In this document: one piece after another, positions 7,422 through 14,896 of the stretch
Position numbering within the stretch: the stretch's first letter is position 1
Layout of the letters: each line of letters opens with the position of its first letter
Source: CAZBUH01 sp964495095
GTDB lineage: Bacteria; Bacillota; Clostridia; Oscillospirales; Oscillospiraceae
DNA: 26,542 nucleotides
Assembly (NCBI GenBank): GCA_964495095.1
Contig: CAZBUH010000017.1
Coordinates: forward strand, 1 to 26,542
Direction: 5' to 3'
Notes under the pieces: model-generated
The model's database searches: none
Told to the model about the DNA's origin: nothing
What the model saw: the letters and a program-made list of their open reading frames with translations, nothing else
Translations under genes and position numbers: made by a program

Positions 7422-9425
7422 TCACACAGCCTCTGTAAGCCTTCTCAGGATAATTGAGGAGCCAAGATCGACCTTTTTCCCCTCGGCGGAGACCTCCACC
7501 TCTGTCTTTTCTCCCGTCTCCGAAAGCTTTATAAGCCCCAGCTCCTGGAATACCTTAAGGCATATGTAATCCTTCCCCGCCGCTCTGCCGGGCGCCGTTC
7601 CGGAGGCCAGCCTCTTCCAAAGGGCTACAAAATCCCGCCGCTCCGGCAGCACCGAATACGCGTCCTCCGGCGAGATATCCCCGCTTACAAAAAACTCCTT
7701 AAATACCTCCCGCTCATTTCTGGCCTGGGCGGGCCGGATGTCCGTCATAAGGAGCTGTACGGTCCTTCTGCCCCTGAATTCATTTATCTGGGGCACAAAG
7801 GCTATATCCACGTTTTCGCCCCGTCTCACTTCAAGCTTTTCAGCCCTCTGGCCGAAAAACACACATTCGAAATTATATCCCCATTTTTCCACTCTCAGCC
7901 TTGTGTGCTTTCCCCCGCCTATCGGCATAATATCCGTTAAAAGCGCCGAGCGTATACAGAACACCGGCCTTGGGTTTCCAACGCCGCAGGGCTCCAGCAT
8001 ATCCAGCGTCTCCACGTTTTCCTCTGTCAGCAGCTCCGGCCGGAAAATGCACATGTCAACCTTAAGAGCCGGCTCTTCCCCGGCGCAGGCGTCGGAGGTG
8101 TATTTCTCCCTGAACCGTCTCCGCATTTCAGGTACGTTTTCCTCCAATATGGTAAGCCCCGCCGCCAGCTCATGTCCGCCGAAGCCCTCCAGCAGCTCCG
8201 AGACGCTCTCCAGAGCGGCAAAGAGGTTAAACTGCCCGTAGCTCCGGCAGGAGCCCTTCCCCTGGCCGTTTTTAAGGCATATCATAACAGCCGGGACGTG
8301 GAATCTCTCGGCCAGCCGCGACGCCACTATGCCGATGACCCCCTGATGCCAGCCCTCCCGGGCCAGCACTATAGGCTCCCCCTCCATGTAGCGGCCGTCC
8401 TCCAGCATGGAGAGCGCCTCTGTCAATATCCTGTTCTCCGTTTTCTGGCGGAGCTTATTCATTTCACTCAGCGCTTCCGCCAGCTCCGCCGCTTTTTCCG
8501 GCTCCTCCGACAGAATAAGCTCCGCTGAAACAGACGCGCTGCCCATTCTTCCGGCGGCGTTTATCCTCGGCGCCAGAGTGTAGCCTATGGCCGTTGCCCC
8601 CACCTTCTGAGGCTCTATCCTGGCGGCCCTCATAAGGGCGGCAAACCCCGGCCTGGGCCTTGTTTTGAGTATTTCCAGCCCCCGCTGGATAAATATCCTG
8701 TTCTCCCCCGTAACCGGCATAACGTCGGCCACGGTGCCCACAGCCAGCAAATCCCCGTATTTTTCCAGAAGCCTTCCGGCGCTGCCGGTCCCTTCGGCGG
8801 CGCACACCAGCTTAAATGCAACTCCCACGCCCGCCAGGGATTTATAGGGATATCCGCAGTCGCCCCGCTTCGGGTCAACCACCGCAGTGGCCTCCGGTAT
8901 GCTCTCCCTGCACTCGTGGTGGTCGGTTATTATAAGGTCCATGCCTATCTCCGCCGCGTGGCGGGCTTCAAGGCAGGCGGTTATGCCGCAGTCCACGGTT
9001 ATGGTGAGGGTAACGCCCCTCTCCCGCAGCTTATCCAATGCGCCAGGATTGAGGCCGTAGCCGTCGTCCTCCCTGTCGGGTATGTACATCTCGCAGTTTG
9101 TAAGTCCCTTTTCCCGGAGCCAGCTCACAAGCAGGCAGGTGGAGGTTATGCCGTCCACATCGTAGTCTCCGAACACCGCCGCGTGCTCCCTGTTCCGTAC
9201 GGCCTCCCGCACCCGCGCCGCCGCCTTATCCATGTCGCGCATCAGCATAGGGTCCAGGATATCCTCCATCGAGCAGCATGTAAGCTCCCGGGCCTCCCCG
9301 GCGGATTTCACCCCTCTTGCCGACAGCAGCGCCGCCACCAGCTTCGGATATCCCTCCGCCTCCAGCCGTCTGGCGGTCTCCGGCACATATTGAGATATGT
9401 TCCAATTCGTAAATTTCATCGCCAT
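7422..9425 (-). CDS. recJ: Single-stranded-DNA-specific exonuclease RecJ
   Basis: This 5'-3' single-strand exonuclease acts in recombination and base-excision or mismatch repair. It is 667 residues with the DHH core: DYDVDG at 87-92, a VDCG motif near 144-147, and ITDHHE ending at about residue 171. The DHHA1 domain contains FGGHELAAGL. A C-terminal OB-fold and extension account for its being longer than the E. coli enzyme (577 residues). The start may be the ATG at 9425 or the one two codons later at 9419; neither has a strong ribosome site. It heads the eight-gene operon and is preceded by a clear minus-strand promoter at 9491-9519. Confidence 0.93.
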   Translation of the reverse strand: MAMKFTNWNISQYVPETARRLEAEGYPKLVAALLSARGVKSAGEARELTCCSMEDILDPMLMRDMDKAAARVREAVRNREHAAVFGDYDVDGITSTCLLVSWLREKGLTNCEMYIPDREDDGYGLNPGALDKLRERGVTLTITVDCGITACLEARHAAEIGMDLIITDHHECRESIPEATAVVDPKRGDCGYPYKSLAGVGVAFKLVCAAEGTGSAGRLLEKYGDLLAVGTVADVMPVTGENRIFIQRGLEILKTRPRPGFAALMRAARIEPQKVGATAIGYTLAPRINAAGRMGSASVSAELILSEEPEKAAELAEALSEMNKLRQKTENRILTEALSMLEDGRYMEGEPIVLAREGWHQGVIGIVASRLAERFHVPAVMICLKNGQGKGSCRSYGQFNLFAALESVSELLEGFGGHELAAGLTILEENVPEMRRRFREKYTSDACAGEEPALKVDMCIFRPELLTEENVETLDMLEPCGVGNPRPVFCIRSALLTDIMPIGGGKHTRLRVEKWGYNFECVFFGQRAEKLEVRRGENVDIAFVPQINEFRGRRTVQLLMTDIRPAQARNEREVFKEFFVSGDISPEDAYSVLPERRDFVALWKRLASGTAPGRAAGKDYICLKVFQELGLIKLSETGEKTEVEVSAEGKKVDLGSSIILRRLTEAV

Positions 9426-9490
9426 GCCCCATAATCCAAAACGCCCGCGCTCACCGGCGCTTTAAAGCAGTTTTTAAACAATTATCTTTT

Positions 9491-9519
9491 ATTATATCAA
9501 ATTTCACGGATTTTCTCAA
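9491..9519 (-). promoter_or_regulatory. Sigma-A promoter of the recJ-rel-dtd-hemZ operon
   Basis: On the minus strand a -35 box TTGAGA (9514-9519) and a perfect -10 box TATAAT (9491-9496) are separated by exactly 17 bases. It points at recJ and leaves a leader of about 60 bases. It is the only good promoter upstream of this closely packed gene set. Confidence 0.8.
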
Positions 9520-9643
9520 TAGGCTGAGCGGCATAATTAATCCCCGCCGGCCGCGGCCCCATGCCCCGATTTTACGGCGGTTTTCCCGCTCCCCTTCCGG
9601 CGAAAAACCGCTTCCAGCATTTGGCCTGACACAAAGCGCGTAT

Positions 9644-9659
9644 TTTATGTTAACATAAA
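9644..9659. promoter_or_regulatory. Perfect 16-bp palindrome before the SH3b-C39 gene, possible operator
   Basis: TTTATGTTAACATAAA is an exact palindrome. It ends 6 bases before the AAAGGAG ribosome site of the gene at 9680. Its place between the presumed promoter and the start codon fits a binding site for a dimeric regulator. No consensus promoter with good spacing was found next to it, and AT-rich palindromes can occur by chance. Confidence 0.4.
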
Positions 9660-9679
9660 TAGCCGAAAGGAGTGTTTTT

Positions 9680-10645
9680 TTGAAGAAAATCATCGTTTTT
9701 ATTATTACAGCGGCAATATTCGCTTCGCTGCTGTCAATTCCGGCGGGGGCTGCCGGCTCCGGCTCCACGGCGGGACGGGTTGCCACAAGCGACTCCAACC
9801 TGAATGTGCGCTCCGGGCCCGGCTCCGGATACCCAATAAGGTCAAGCCTCCCGAAAAACTCAACGGTGACGCTCATGTCCCGCTCCGGCGCCTGGTGGCA
9901 GGTGGAATACGCCTCCGGCACATACGGGTATGTGCATTCCTCCTACATATCCCAGGTTTCCGGCTCCTACGCCGCGTATGTGGCCACCGACAGCGACAGG
10001 CTGAACGTGCGCTCCGGCCCGGGTACAGGCTACGCCATTGCGGCAAAGCTCTATAAAGGCGCCGGCGTCGTGGTGCTCTCCCAGAGCGGCGGCTGGTCGA
10101 AAATTCTGTATAACGGCAGGTCCTCCGGCTACGTTCTCAGCTCATACCTGAAAAAATACGGCTCTTCATCATATGCCTCTCTGTCCCTGCCGGTGCCCGC
10201 CTATAAGCAGCGCGACAGCCGCTGGGCGTCCATAAAGATAGGCTCCTCAGGCGGTACTATCGGGACTATCGGATGCACCACAGCATGTCTTGCAATGACC
10301 GAGAGCTACCGCACCGGCTCCGCCGTTACCCCGGCGAATATGGCCTCGCGGCTCTCCTACACCTCCGGCGGCGCCCTCTACTGGCCCCAGAATTACACCG
10401 TCACCACGAATTCGTCAAATTACCTCAGCACTCTCTACAGCCTGCTCAGCCAGGGAAAGCCTGTGATAATAAGCGGCAAAAACTCCAAAGGCGGCACCCA
10501 CTGGGTAGTTGTTACCGGCTACACAGGCGGCAGCACACTCACATCCTCGGGCTTTACCGTAAACGACCCGGGCACATCCAGCACCACTCTCGCCCAGCAC
10601 TGGAATTCCTACCCTACCTTCTACAAAATGGCCTGGTATTCTTGA
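9680..10645 (+). CDS. Secreted protein with two SH3b domains and a C39-like cysteine peptidase domain
   Basis: This 321-residue exported protein begins at TTG 9680 with AAAGGAG at 9666-9672. A signal peptide (residues 1-24, ending PAGAA) is followed by two bacterial SH3 repeats (about 33-90 and 98-157), both with the LNVRSGPG motif used to bind peptidoglycan. The C-terminal part (about 168-321) resembles the C39_2 peptidase-like family: C199 in TIGCTTACLAM, H274 in THWVVVTG and D296 in NDPG would form the catalytic triad. The likely role is wall-associated cleavage of peptides or cell-wall links, but the substrate is unknown. It is divergent from recJ and may be co-transcribed with the HAD gene 54 bases downstream. 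Confidence 0.85.
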   Translation: MKKIIVFIITAAIFASLLSIPAGAAGSGSTAGRVATSDSNLNVRSGPGSGYPIRSSLPKNSTVTLMSRSGAWWQVEYASGTYGYVHSSYISQVSGSYAAYVATDSDRLNVRSGPGTGYAIAAKLYKGAGVVVLSQSGGWSKILYNGRSSGYVLSSYLKKYGSSSYASLSLPVPAYKQRDSRWASIKIGSSGGTIGTIGCTTACLAMTESYRTGSAVTPANMASRLSYTSGGALYWPQNYTVTTNSSNYLSTLYSLLSQGKPVIISGKNSKGGTHWVVVTGYTGGSTLTSSGFTVNDPGTSSTTLAQHWNSYPTFYKMAWYS

Positions 10646-10699
10646 TTTTTCCCCTTTTTTGCTGTACCATCTTCATAGCAAAAGGAAAGGCGGAAAAGG

Positions 10700-11527
10700 A
10701 TGGGCAAATTTGACGGGGTGCTCCTGGTATCCGATTTTGACGACACGCTGAGGCCGTATAATCAGGCGCTGGTGCCCGAGGAAAATATAAGGGCCATAGA
10801 ATATTTCACCGAAAACGGCGGTAAATTCTCCATCGCCACAGGCCGGGACCTGCGGAGCGTACTTCACATTAAATCCCTTTTCCCAATCCACGTCCCGGCC
10901 GTGGTGAGCAACGGCGCCGCCATGTACAGTAAGGACAGGGACGAGATAATATTTGAAAGCTCCCTGCCCTCCGACTGCGGCGGCGATATACTGGAGCTGA
11001 TGGAAAAATTCCCGGATGTAGGCGTGGAGATACACCGGGGCTTTGAAATATGGTCGCCCAGGGTAAACGAGGGCGTCCTCGCCCATTTAGGCAAGATAGA
11101 CGCCTCCCCTGTTGAGGCGGCCGTGGAGGATATCCCAAGGCCCTGGACAAAATTTGCTCTTTTCACCCGTGAGATACGGGTGGAGAGCGATTTATCCCGC
11201 CGGGTCTGCGATTATATCCGAAACAGTTTCCCGGGGAAATATGAGCCTGTCGTTTCCGGCGGAATAGCCGACGTGGCCGCAGCCGGCGTCACTAAGGCTT
11301 CCGGCGTCCTTAAGCTTGTGGAAATGCTGGGCGTTTCGCGGGAAAACCTCTACTGCGCCGGCGATAGCTGGAACGACCTGCCCATGCTCCGGGAGGCCGC
11401 CGAGGGCTTTGTGCCTGAAAACGCCGCGGAGGAAATAAAAAATTCCGGCGTCACCGTGGTGCGCCCGGCGGAGCTTGGCGCATTGGCGCATATCGTTGAA
11501 ATACTGGACACCAGATACCCGTCCTGA
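10700..11527 (+). CDS. HAD-superfamily phosphatase, Cof/IIB type
   Basis: This 275-residue cytoplasmic hydrolase probably dephosphorylates sugar phosphates or other small phosphorylated metabolites. The nucleophile and general acid are D12 and D14 in SDFDDTL, the motif II threonine is T47 in SIATGR, the motif III lysine is K199 in VTKASG, and the metal-binding motif is GDSWNDLPML (221-230). The large cap between motifs II and III marks subclass IIB (Cof-like). AGGAAAGG lies before the ATG. A 7-bp inverted repeat (TTTTGCT 10657-10663, AGCAAAA 10677-10683) sits between this gene and the preceding one and is too weak to call a terminator. A strong hairpin follows the stop. Confidence 0.9.
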   Translation: MGKFDGVLLVSDFDDTLRPYNQALVPEENIRAIEYFTENGGKFSIATGRDLRSVLHIKSLFPIHVPAVVSNGAAMYSKDRDEIIFESSLPSDCGGDILELMEKFPDVGVEIHRGFEIWSPRVNEGVLAHLGKIDASPVEAAVEDIPRPWTKFALFTREIRVESDLSRRVCDYIRNSFPGKYEPVVSGGIADVAAAGVTKASGVLKLVEMLGVSRENLYCAGDSWNDLPMLREAAEGFVPENAAEEIKNSGVTVVRPAELGALAHIVEILDTRYPS

Positions 11528-11534
11528 TAAAGTA

Positions 11535-11569
11535 AAAAGCTCTGCGCTGCTTAGTGTCGCAGAGCTTTT
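11535..11569. terminator. Bidirectional terminator between the HAD gene and greA
   Basis: AAAAGCTCTGCG (11535-11546) pairs with CGCAGAGCTTTT (11558-11569) around an 11-base loop. T runs follow on both strands. It lies between two convergent genes and can serve both. Confidence 0.85.
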
Positions 11570-11596
11570 GTGCGTTTTCCGATTTCATGGACGATA

Positions 11597-12100
11597 TCAG
11601 TAACCCATTATAGGTATATCCTCGTCATCCTGCCCTTTCTCAAGGGCTTTAATAACAATATAATAGCTGTAGTCAGGGTTTACCTCCACGGTCACCCGGT
11701 CCCCAACCCTGTGGCCCAGCACAGCCTTCCCCACGGGGGATTCCTTGCTTATAAGCCCCTTCAGCGGATTTTGCCGCAGGGTGGTGACGATACGGATATC
11801 CCGCGTCTCGTCGTCCTCCTCAATATAGATGGAGAGCCTGTCAAAAAGGCCCACAGTGTCCCGGTCGGAGCTGTCGGATATAACCCTGGCGCTGTTTACC
11901 ATCCGCTGGAGATAGCGTATCCGGCTGTCGTTCCTGTTTTTCTCGCGTTTTGCCGCCTTATATTCAAAATTTTCGCTCAGATCCCCGAAAGCCCTGGCCG
12001 TCTTTACTTCCTCGATAAGCCTCGGCCGCAGCTCCTTTGTGCGGTATTCTATCTCCTCTTTCATCTTTTTTATGTCAACTTCAGTTAACTCGTCGTTCAT
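11597..12100 (-). CDS. greA: GreA-family transcription elongation factor
   Basis: This 167-residue factor enters the RNA polymerase secondary channel and stimulates cleavage of backtracked RNA. The N-terminal coiled coil (about 1-78) carries the tip motif GDLSENFEY, with D40 and E43 as the acidic pair that positions the catalytic metal. The C-terminal FKBP-like domain contains SPVGKAVLGHRVGD. A run of charged residues between the domains (EEDDETRD) is somewhat unlike typical GreA, and the sequence is divergent enough that it could be a Gre paralog. GGAGG sits 7 bases before the ATG. It has its own promoter (12177-12205) and a strong leader hairpin. Confidence 0.9.
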   Translation of the reverse strand: MNDELTEVDIKKMKEEIEYRTKELRPRLIEEVKTARAFGDLSENFEYKAAKREKNRNDSRIRYLQRMVNSARVISDSSDRDTVGLFDRLSIYIEEDDETRDIRIVTTLRQNPLKGLISKESPVGKAVLGHRVGDRVTVEVNPDYSYYIVIKALEKGQDDEDIPIMGY

Positions 12101-12118
12101 AGCATCCTCCGCATATTC

Positions 12119-12150
12119 AAACGGCCAGCCGATTCTCCGGCTGGCCGTTT
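12119..12150. promoter_or_regulatory. GC-rich hairpin in the greA leader
   Basis: AAACGGCCAGCCG (12119-12131) pairs perfectly with CGGCTGGCCGTTT (12138-12150) over a 6-base loop. It lies wholly inside the predicted 5' leader of greA, between the promoter and the ribosome site. On the minus strand only GTTTG follows the stem, a weak U-tract that would allow at most partial termination. On the plus strand the following ATATTTTTATT would make it a better terminator against antisense transcription. Confidence 0.7.
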
Positions 12151-12176
12151 ATATTTTTATTAAAAATATTAGCTTT

Positions 12177-12205
12177 AGTATAAGTACATGCGGCGAAATA
12201 GTCAA
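12177..12205 (-). promoter_or_regulatory. Sigma-A promoter of greA
   Basis: On the minus strand TTGACT (12200-12205) and TATACT (12177-12182) are spaced by 17 bases. The start would fall near 12170, giving a leader of about 70 bases. An AT-rich inverted repeat (12151-12169) lies at the very start of that leader. Confidence 0.75.
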
Positions 12206-12419
12206 TGGTGAAAAAAGCAGATTTTTTCATTCTGACGGAACAAAAACTATAAATTTTAACAAAAAGCAAAAAATGTTTCAAAAACTCATATAATCAGCGA
12301 AATACATGCAATTTTAAATGCACAATTTTTTTAAAATAATTTTGTATGATTTTAAAAATTCAAAATTCTTCTCCGCCGCTACCCCCTGCCATATACATAT
12401 TATTTTGGAAAAGCCCTTC
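12206..12419. other. AT-rich divergent intergenic region
   Basis: Between the greA promoter and the promoter of the toroid-ECF operon lie about 210 very AT-rich bases, unlike the GC-rich genes on either side. I found no open frame with a ribosome site, and no sequence resembling the conserved box of the cobalamin riboswitch. An open frame on the minus strand here has no start signal and runs antisense into the next gene. Confidence 0.5.
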
Positions 12420-12462
12420 CCCTCCAGGTAGAAAACCGGAGGGATATGTGCTATACTATACT
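12420..12462 (+). promoter_or_regulatory. Extended -10 promoter of the toroid-DUF4430-ECF operon, with an overlapping inverted repeat
   Basis: TGCTATACT at 12449-12457 is a complete extended -10 element, and a second TATACT overlaps it (12457-12462). The -35 region has no good hexamer, as expected for an extended -10 promoter. An inverted repeat covers that region: CCTCC and GGT (12421-12425, 12427-12429) match ACC and GGAGG (12435-12442), with one bulged base. A regulator bound there would block the polymerase. Confidence 0.6.
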
Positions 12463-12497
12463 GTAAAAGGGTGTATTTTGACGTTTTGGAGGATATA

Positions 12498-14018
12498 ATG
12501 GGAAAAGCAGCAAGAGTCTTTATATGCTTATTTTTATGCGCCGCCGTTGTCTCCGGCTCCTTTGTCTCCGGACTTGATACGTCCGGGCCGCTGGAAATGG
12601 CCGCGGACTTCATGCTCCGGGACGGCTATGGGCTTCAGCCCGGATACGTCGGGGGCGATTGGGCCGTGGTGGGCCTTGCCCGGGGCGGCCGCGCCGTGAG
12701 TGATAAATATTACGAGAGCGTGGAGAGTGCGCTAAGGGACTGCGGCGGCGTTCTCAGCCGCACTAAGCATACGGAGTATTCCCGGCTCATTTTGGCTCTC
12801 ACGGCTATCGGCAAGGACCCGCAAAATGCGGCAGGCTATAATCTGCTGCTGCCCCTCGGTGATTTTGACGGCACCTTAAAGCAGGGGATAAACGGCGCCA
12901 TATGGGCGCTTATCGCCCTGGACAGCGGCGGCTACGCCATACCGGAAAACCCGGAGGCGAAAACGCAGGCTACCCGGCAGATGTATATAGACGCCATACT
13001 CTCCCGGGAGCTTTCCGACGGGGGCTGGGCCATGTCGGATATAAACGGCTCCGACCCGGATATGACTGCAATGGCCCTTGCGGCCCTTTCAAAATACAGT
13101 GAGCAGCAGGCGGTAAGCGTCGCCATCGAAAAGGGATTGGATGTATTATCCCAAAAGCAGGAACCCGACGGCGGCTACTCAAGCTGGGGTGCGCAGAACT
13201 GCGACAGCACGGCTCAGGTTATAATCGCCCTGTGCGAGCTTGGCATTTCCGTAAACGACAGCCGTTTCACAAAAAACGGCCTCACCCCTCTGGACAGCCT
13301 CCTTTCATACCAGCTTTCCGACGGGAGCTTTGCCCACGAGCATGGGGGCGGTACGTCAGGAATGTCAACGGAGCAGGCTTTTATGGCCCTTGTGTCTCTG
13401 GACAGGCTTAAAAATGGCCTCAGCCCCATATTCAGCATGGACGCGGCCAAAGCGCCGCAGATTGCCGTCCCCCCTGTTACGAATCCCGGCGCGTCATTTC
13501 CCGATGCGTCCGGCGGCCCCGCGGCGGCCCTTGCCGCAAGGGGAATTGTAAACGGCTATGAAAACGGTGAATTCAGGCCGGGCAATACCCTTACAAGGGC
13601 GGAATTTGCGGCCGCCGTCACACGGGCCCTGGGCCTGGGGGCCGAACACACCGGGAAATTCTCCGACGTGCCGGCAAATAAATGGTACGCGGGCTTTGTA
13701 GGCGCGGCGGAAAAATACGGGATAGTCCAGGGCGTCGGCGGCGGAAAATTCAATCCCGACGGGACCGTTACCCGCCAGGAGGCGGCCGTAATGACCGCCC
13801 GGGCTTCAAAGCTCTGCGGCATGGACACAGCCCTTACGGAGCAGGAGGCAGGCTCTCTGATAAATGACGCCGAAATTGCCTCCTGGGCGCGGGTTTCGGC
13901 GGCCTTCTGCCTGAAATACGGCATAATTGAAAGCCTCGACAGCTTTGACCAGCCCATCACCCGCGGAGAGATGGCTGAAATGATATACAATATGCTCACA
14001 TCAGCGGATCTTTTGTGA
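12498..14018 (+). CDS. Secreted alpha/alpha-toroid repeat protein with SLH domains
   Basis: Starting at the ATG at 12498 (GGAGG at 12488-12492) the protein has 506 residues. A signal peptide covers about residues 1-20. Residues 30-310 hold squalene cyclase/prenyltransferase-like repeats, seen in the recurring DGGW/DGGY/DGSF turns each followed by a helix such as DMTAMALAALSKY and DSTAQVIIALCELG. This predicts an alpha/alpha toroid. Residues 341-505 hold S-layer homology repeats that bind secondary wall polymers: the first lacks its front half (begins at ARGIVNGYENGEFRPG), the second is complete (FSDVPANKW onward), the third is divergent. The acidic catalytic motifs of true terpene cyclases are not evident, so a binding role is more likely. 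First gene of an operon with DUF4430 and ECF genes. Confidence 0.85.
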   Translation: MGKAARVFICLFLCAAVVSGSFVSGLDTSGPLEMAADFMLRDGYGLQPGYVGGDWAVVGLARGGRAVSDKYYESVESALRDCGGVLSRTKHTEYSRLILALTAIGKDPQNAAGYNLLLPLGDFDGTLKQGINGAIWALIALDSGGYAIPENPEAKTQATRQMYIDAILSRELSDGGWAMSDINGSDPDMTAMALAALSKYSEQQAVSVAIEKGLDVLSQKQEPDGGYSSWGAQNCDSTAQVIIALCELGISVNDSRFTKNGLTPLDSLLSYQLSDGSFAHEHGGGTSGMSTEQAFMALVSLDRLKNGLSPIFSMDAAKAPQIAVPPVTNPGASFPDASGGPAAALAARGIVNGYENGEFRPGNTLTRAEFAAAVTRALGLGAEHTGKFSDVPANKWYAGFVGAAEKYGIVQGVGGGKFNPDGTVTRQEAAVMTARASKLCGMDTALTEQEAGSLINDAEIASWARVSAAFCLKYGIIESLDSFDQPITRGEMAEMIYNMLTSADLL

Positions 14019-14054
14019 TAATTTTTCTCAAAAGAACATTTTAAGGTGGAAAAT

Positions 14055-14861
14055 ATGCGGTTGTGGTTTAAGAAAAACAAGTGGAAGGTCATTGTACCCG
14101 CACTGATTGTTCTGGCTCTGGCGGCGGCCTTCTGGTTTGGCGGCGACAGTCCCGGCTCCCACGGCTGGACAGTGTCCGGCCCCTCGCCGGAAGCGCCGGT
14201 AACGGAAGCTCCAGCCCCGGAAACGCCGGGTGCGGAGACGCCGTGGCCGACGGCTGAAATATCCCCGTCGGCGGGGCCTTCGGCCTCCCCGGCGGCTACG
14301 CCGGAGCCGTCAAAAGCCCCTGTGTTTGCGACAGAAGCTCCATCCACCGCTCCGGCTTTGGAAAGTCCTCCCGCAAGCACAGGCCAGCCGGAAAGCACCC
14401 CTGTGCCGGAAAAAGCTCCCGAGCCCACGCCGGAGCCGGAAAAGGAGCTGACCTGCTCCATATCCATATCCTGCGCCACTCTCGTGGGAAACGACGCCCT
14501 TGACAGCGATAAGGCGGAGCTTGTGCCCCAGGACGGCCTGCTGCTGCCGGAAACCCAGGTCACGTTTTCCGAGGGCGAGAGCGTTTTCGACGTATTGCAG
14601 CGCGTATGCCTCGAAAAAGGCATACAGCTTGAATTTGTAAACAGCCCAATATACCGCTCGGCCTATATTGAGGGCATTGGAAACCTGTATGAGTTCGACG
14701 CCGGGGAACTGTCCGGCTGGATGTACTCTGTAAACGGCCTGTTCCCCAACTACGGCTGCTCCGGGTATCTGCTCAGCGGCGGGGACGTTATACGCTGGAG
14801 CTATACCTGCGATTTCGGCTATGATATAGGAGACTCCTCCGGAAGCGGCAACAGGCCATAG
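14055..14861 (+). CDS. Membrane-anchored DUF4430 (transcobalamin-like C-terminal domain) protein
   Basis: The ATG at 14055 has AAGGTGG at 14043-14049. The 268-residue product has a basic N-terminus and one uncleaved-looking membrane segment (about 12-29). An extracellular stalk of about 100 residues follows, very rich in Pro, Ala, Glu, Thr and Ser (about 35-135). The C-terminal domain (about 138-260) matches DUF4430, with SVFDVLQRVCLEKGI, GWMYSVNGLFPNYGCS and the closing GGDVIRWSYTCDFG. InterPro treats this fold as the transcobalamin C-terminal domain, which covers the cobalamin in intrinsic factor and transcobalamin. Four cysteines in the domain could form disulfides outside the cell. It lies 36 bases after the toroid gene and 35 before ecfT. 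Confidence 0.88.
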   Translation: MRLWFKKNKWKVIVPALIVLALAAAFWFGGDSPGSHGWTVSGPSPEAPVTEAPAPETPGAETPWPTAEISPSAGPSASPAATPEPSKAPVFATEAPSTAPALESPPASTGQPESTPVPEKAPEPTPEPEKELTCSISISCATLVGNDALDSDKAELVPQDGLLLPETQVTFSEGESVFDVLQRVCLEKGIQLEFVNSPIYRSAYIEGIGNLYEFDAGELSGWMYSVNGLFPNYGCSGYLLSGGDVIRWSYTCDFGYDIGDSSGSGNRP

Positions 14862-14896
14862 AAAAATCTATAAAATCATGAAAGGGCGGTGACAAA

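Noticed and set aside
12150..12497. Cobalamin riboswitch upstream of the toroid-ECF operon
   Set aside because: I looked for the conserved B12-box sequence and a matching multi-stem layout and found neither; a covariance search would settle it.
12498..13440. A true squalene/hopene cyclase or prenyltransferase
   Set aside because: The repeats are present, but the catalytic acidic motifs are not evident, the protein is secreted and wall-anchored, and its neighbours are transport genes.
13556..14623. Long minus-strand open frame (355 codons) opposite the toroid and DUF4430 genes
   Set aside because: It spans two real genes and their intergenic gap, and its Ser/Gly/Ala repeats are just the complement of the Pro/Glu/Ala-rich stalk.
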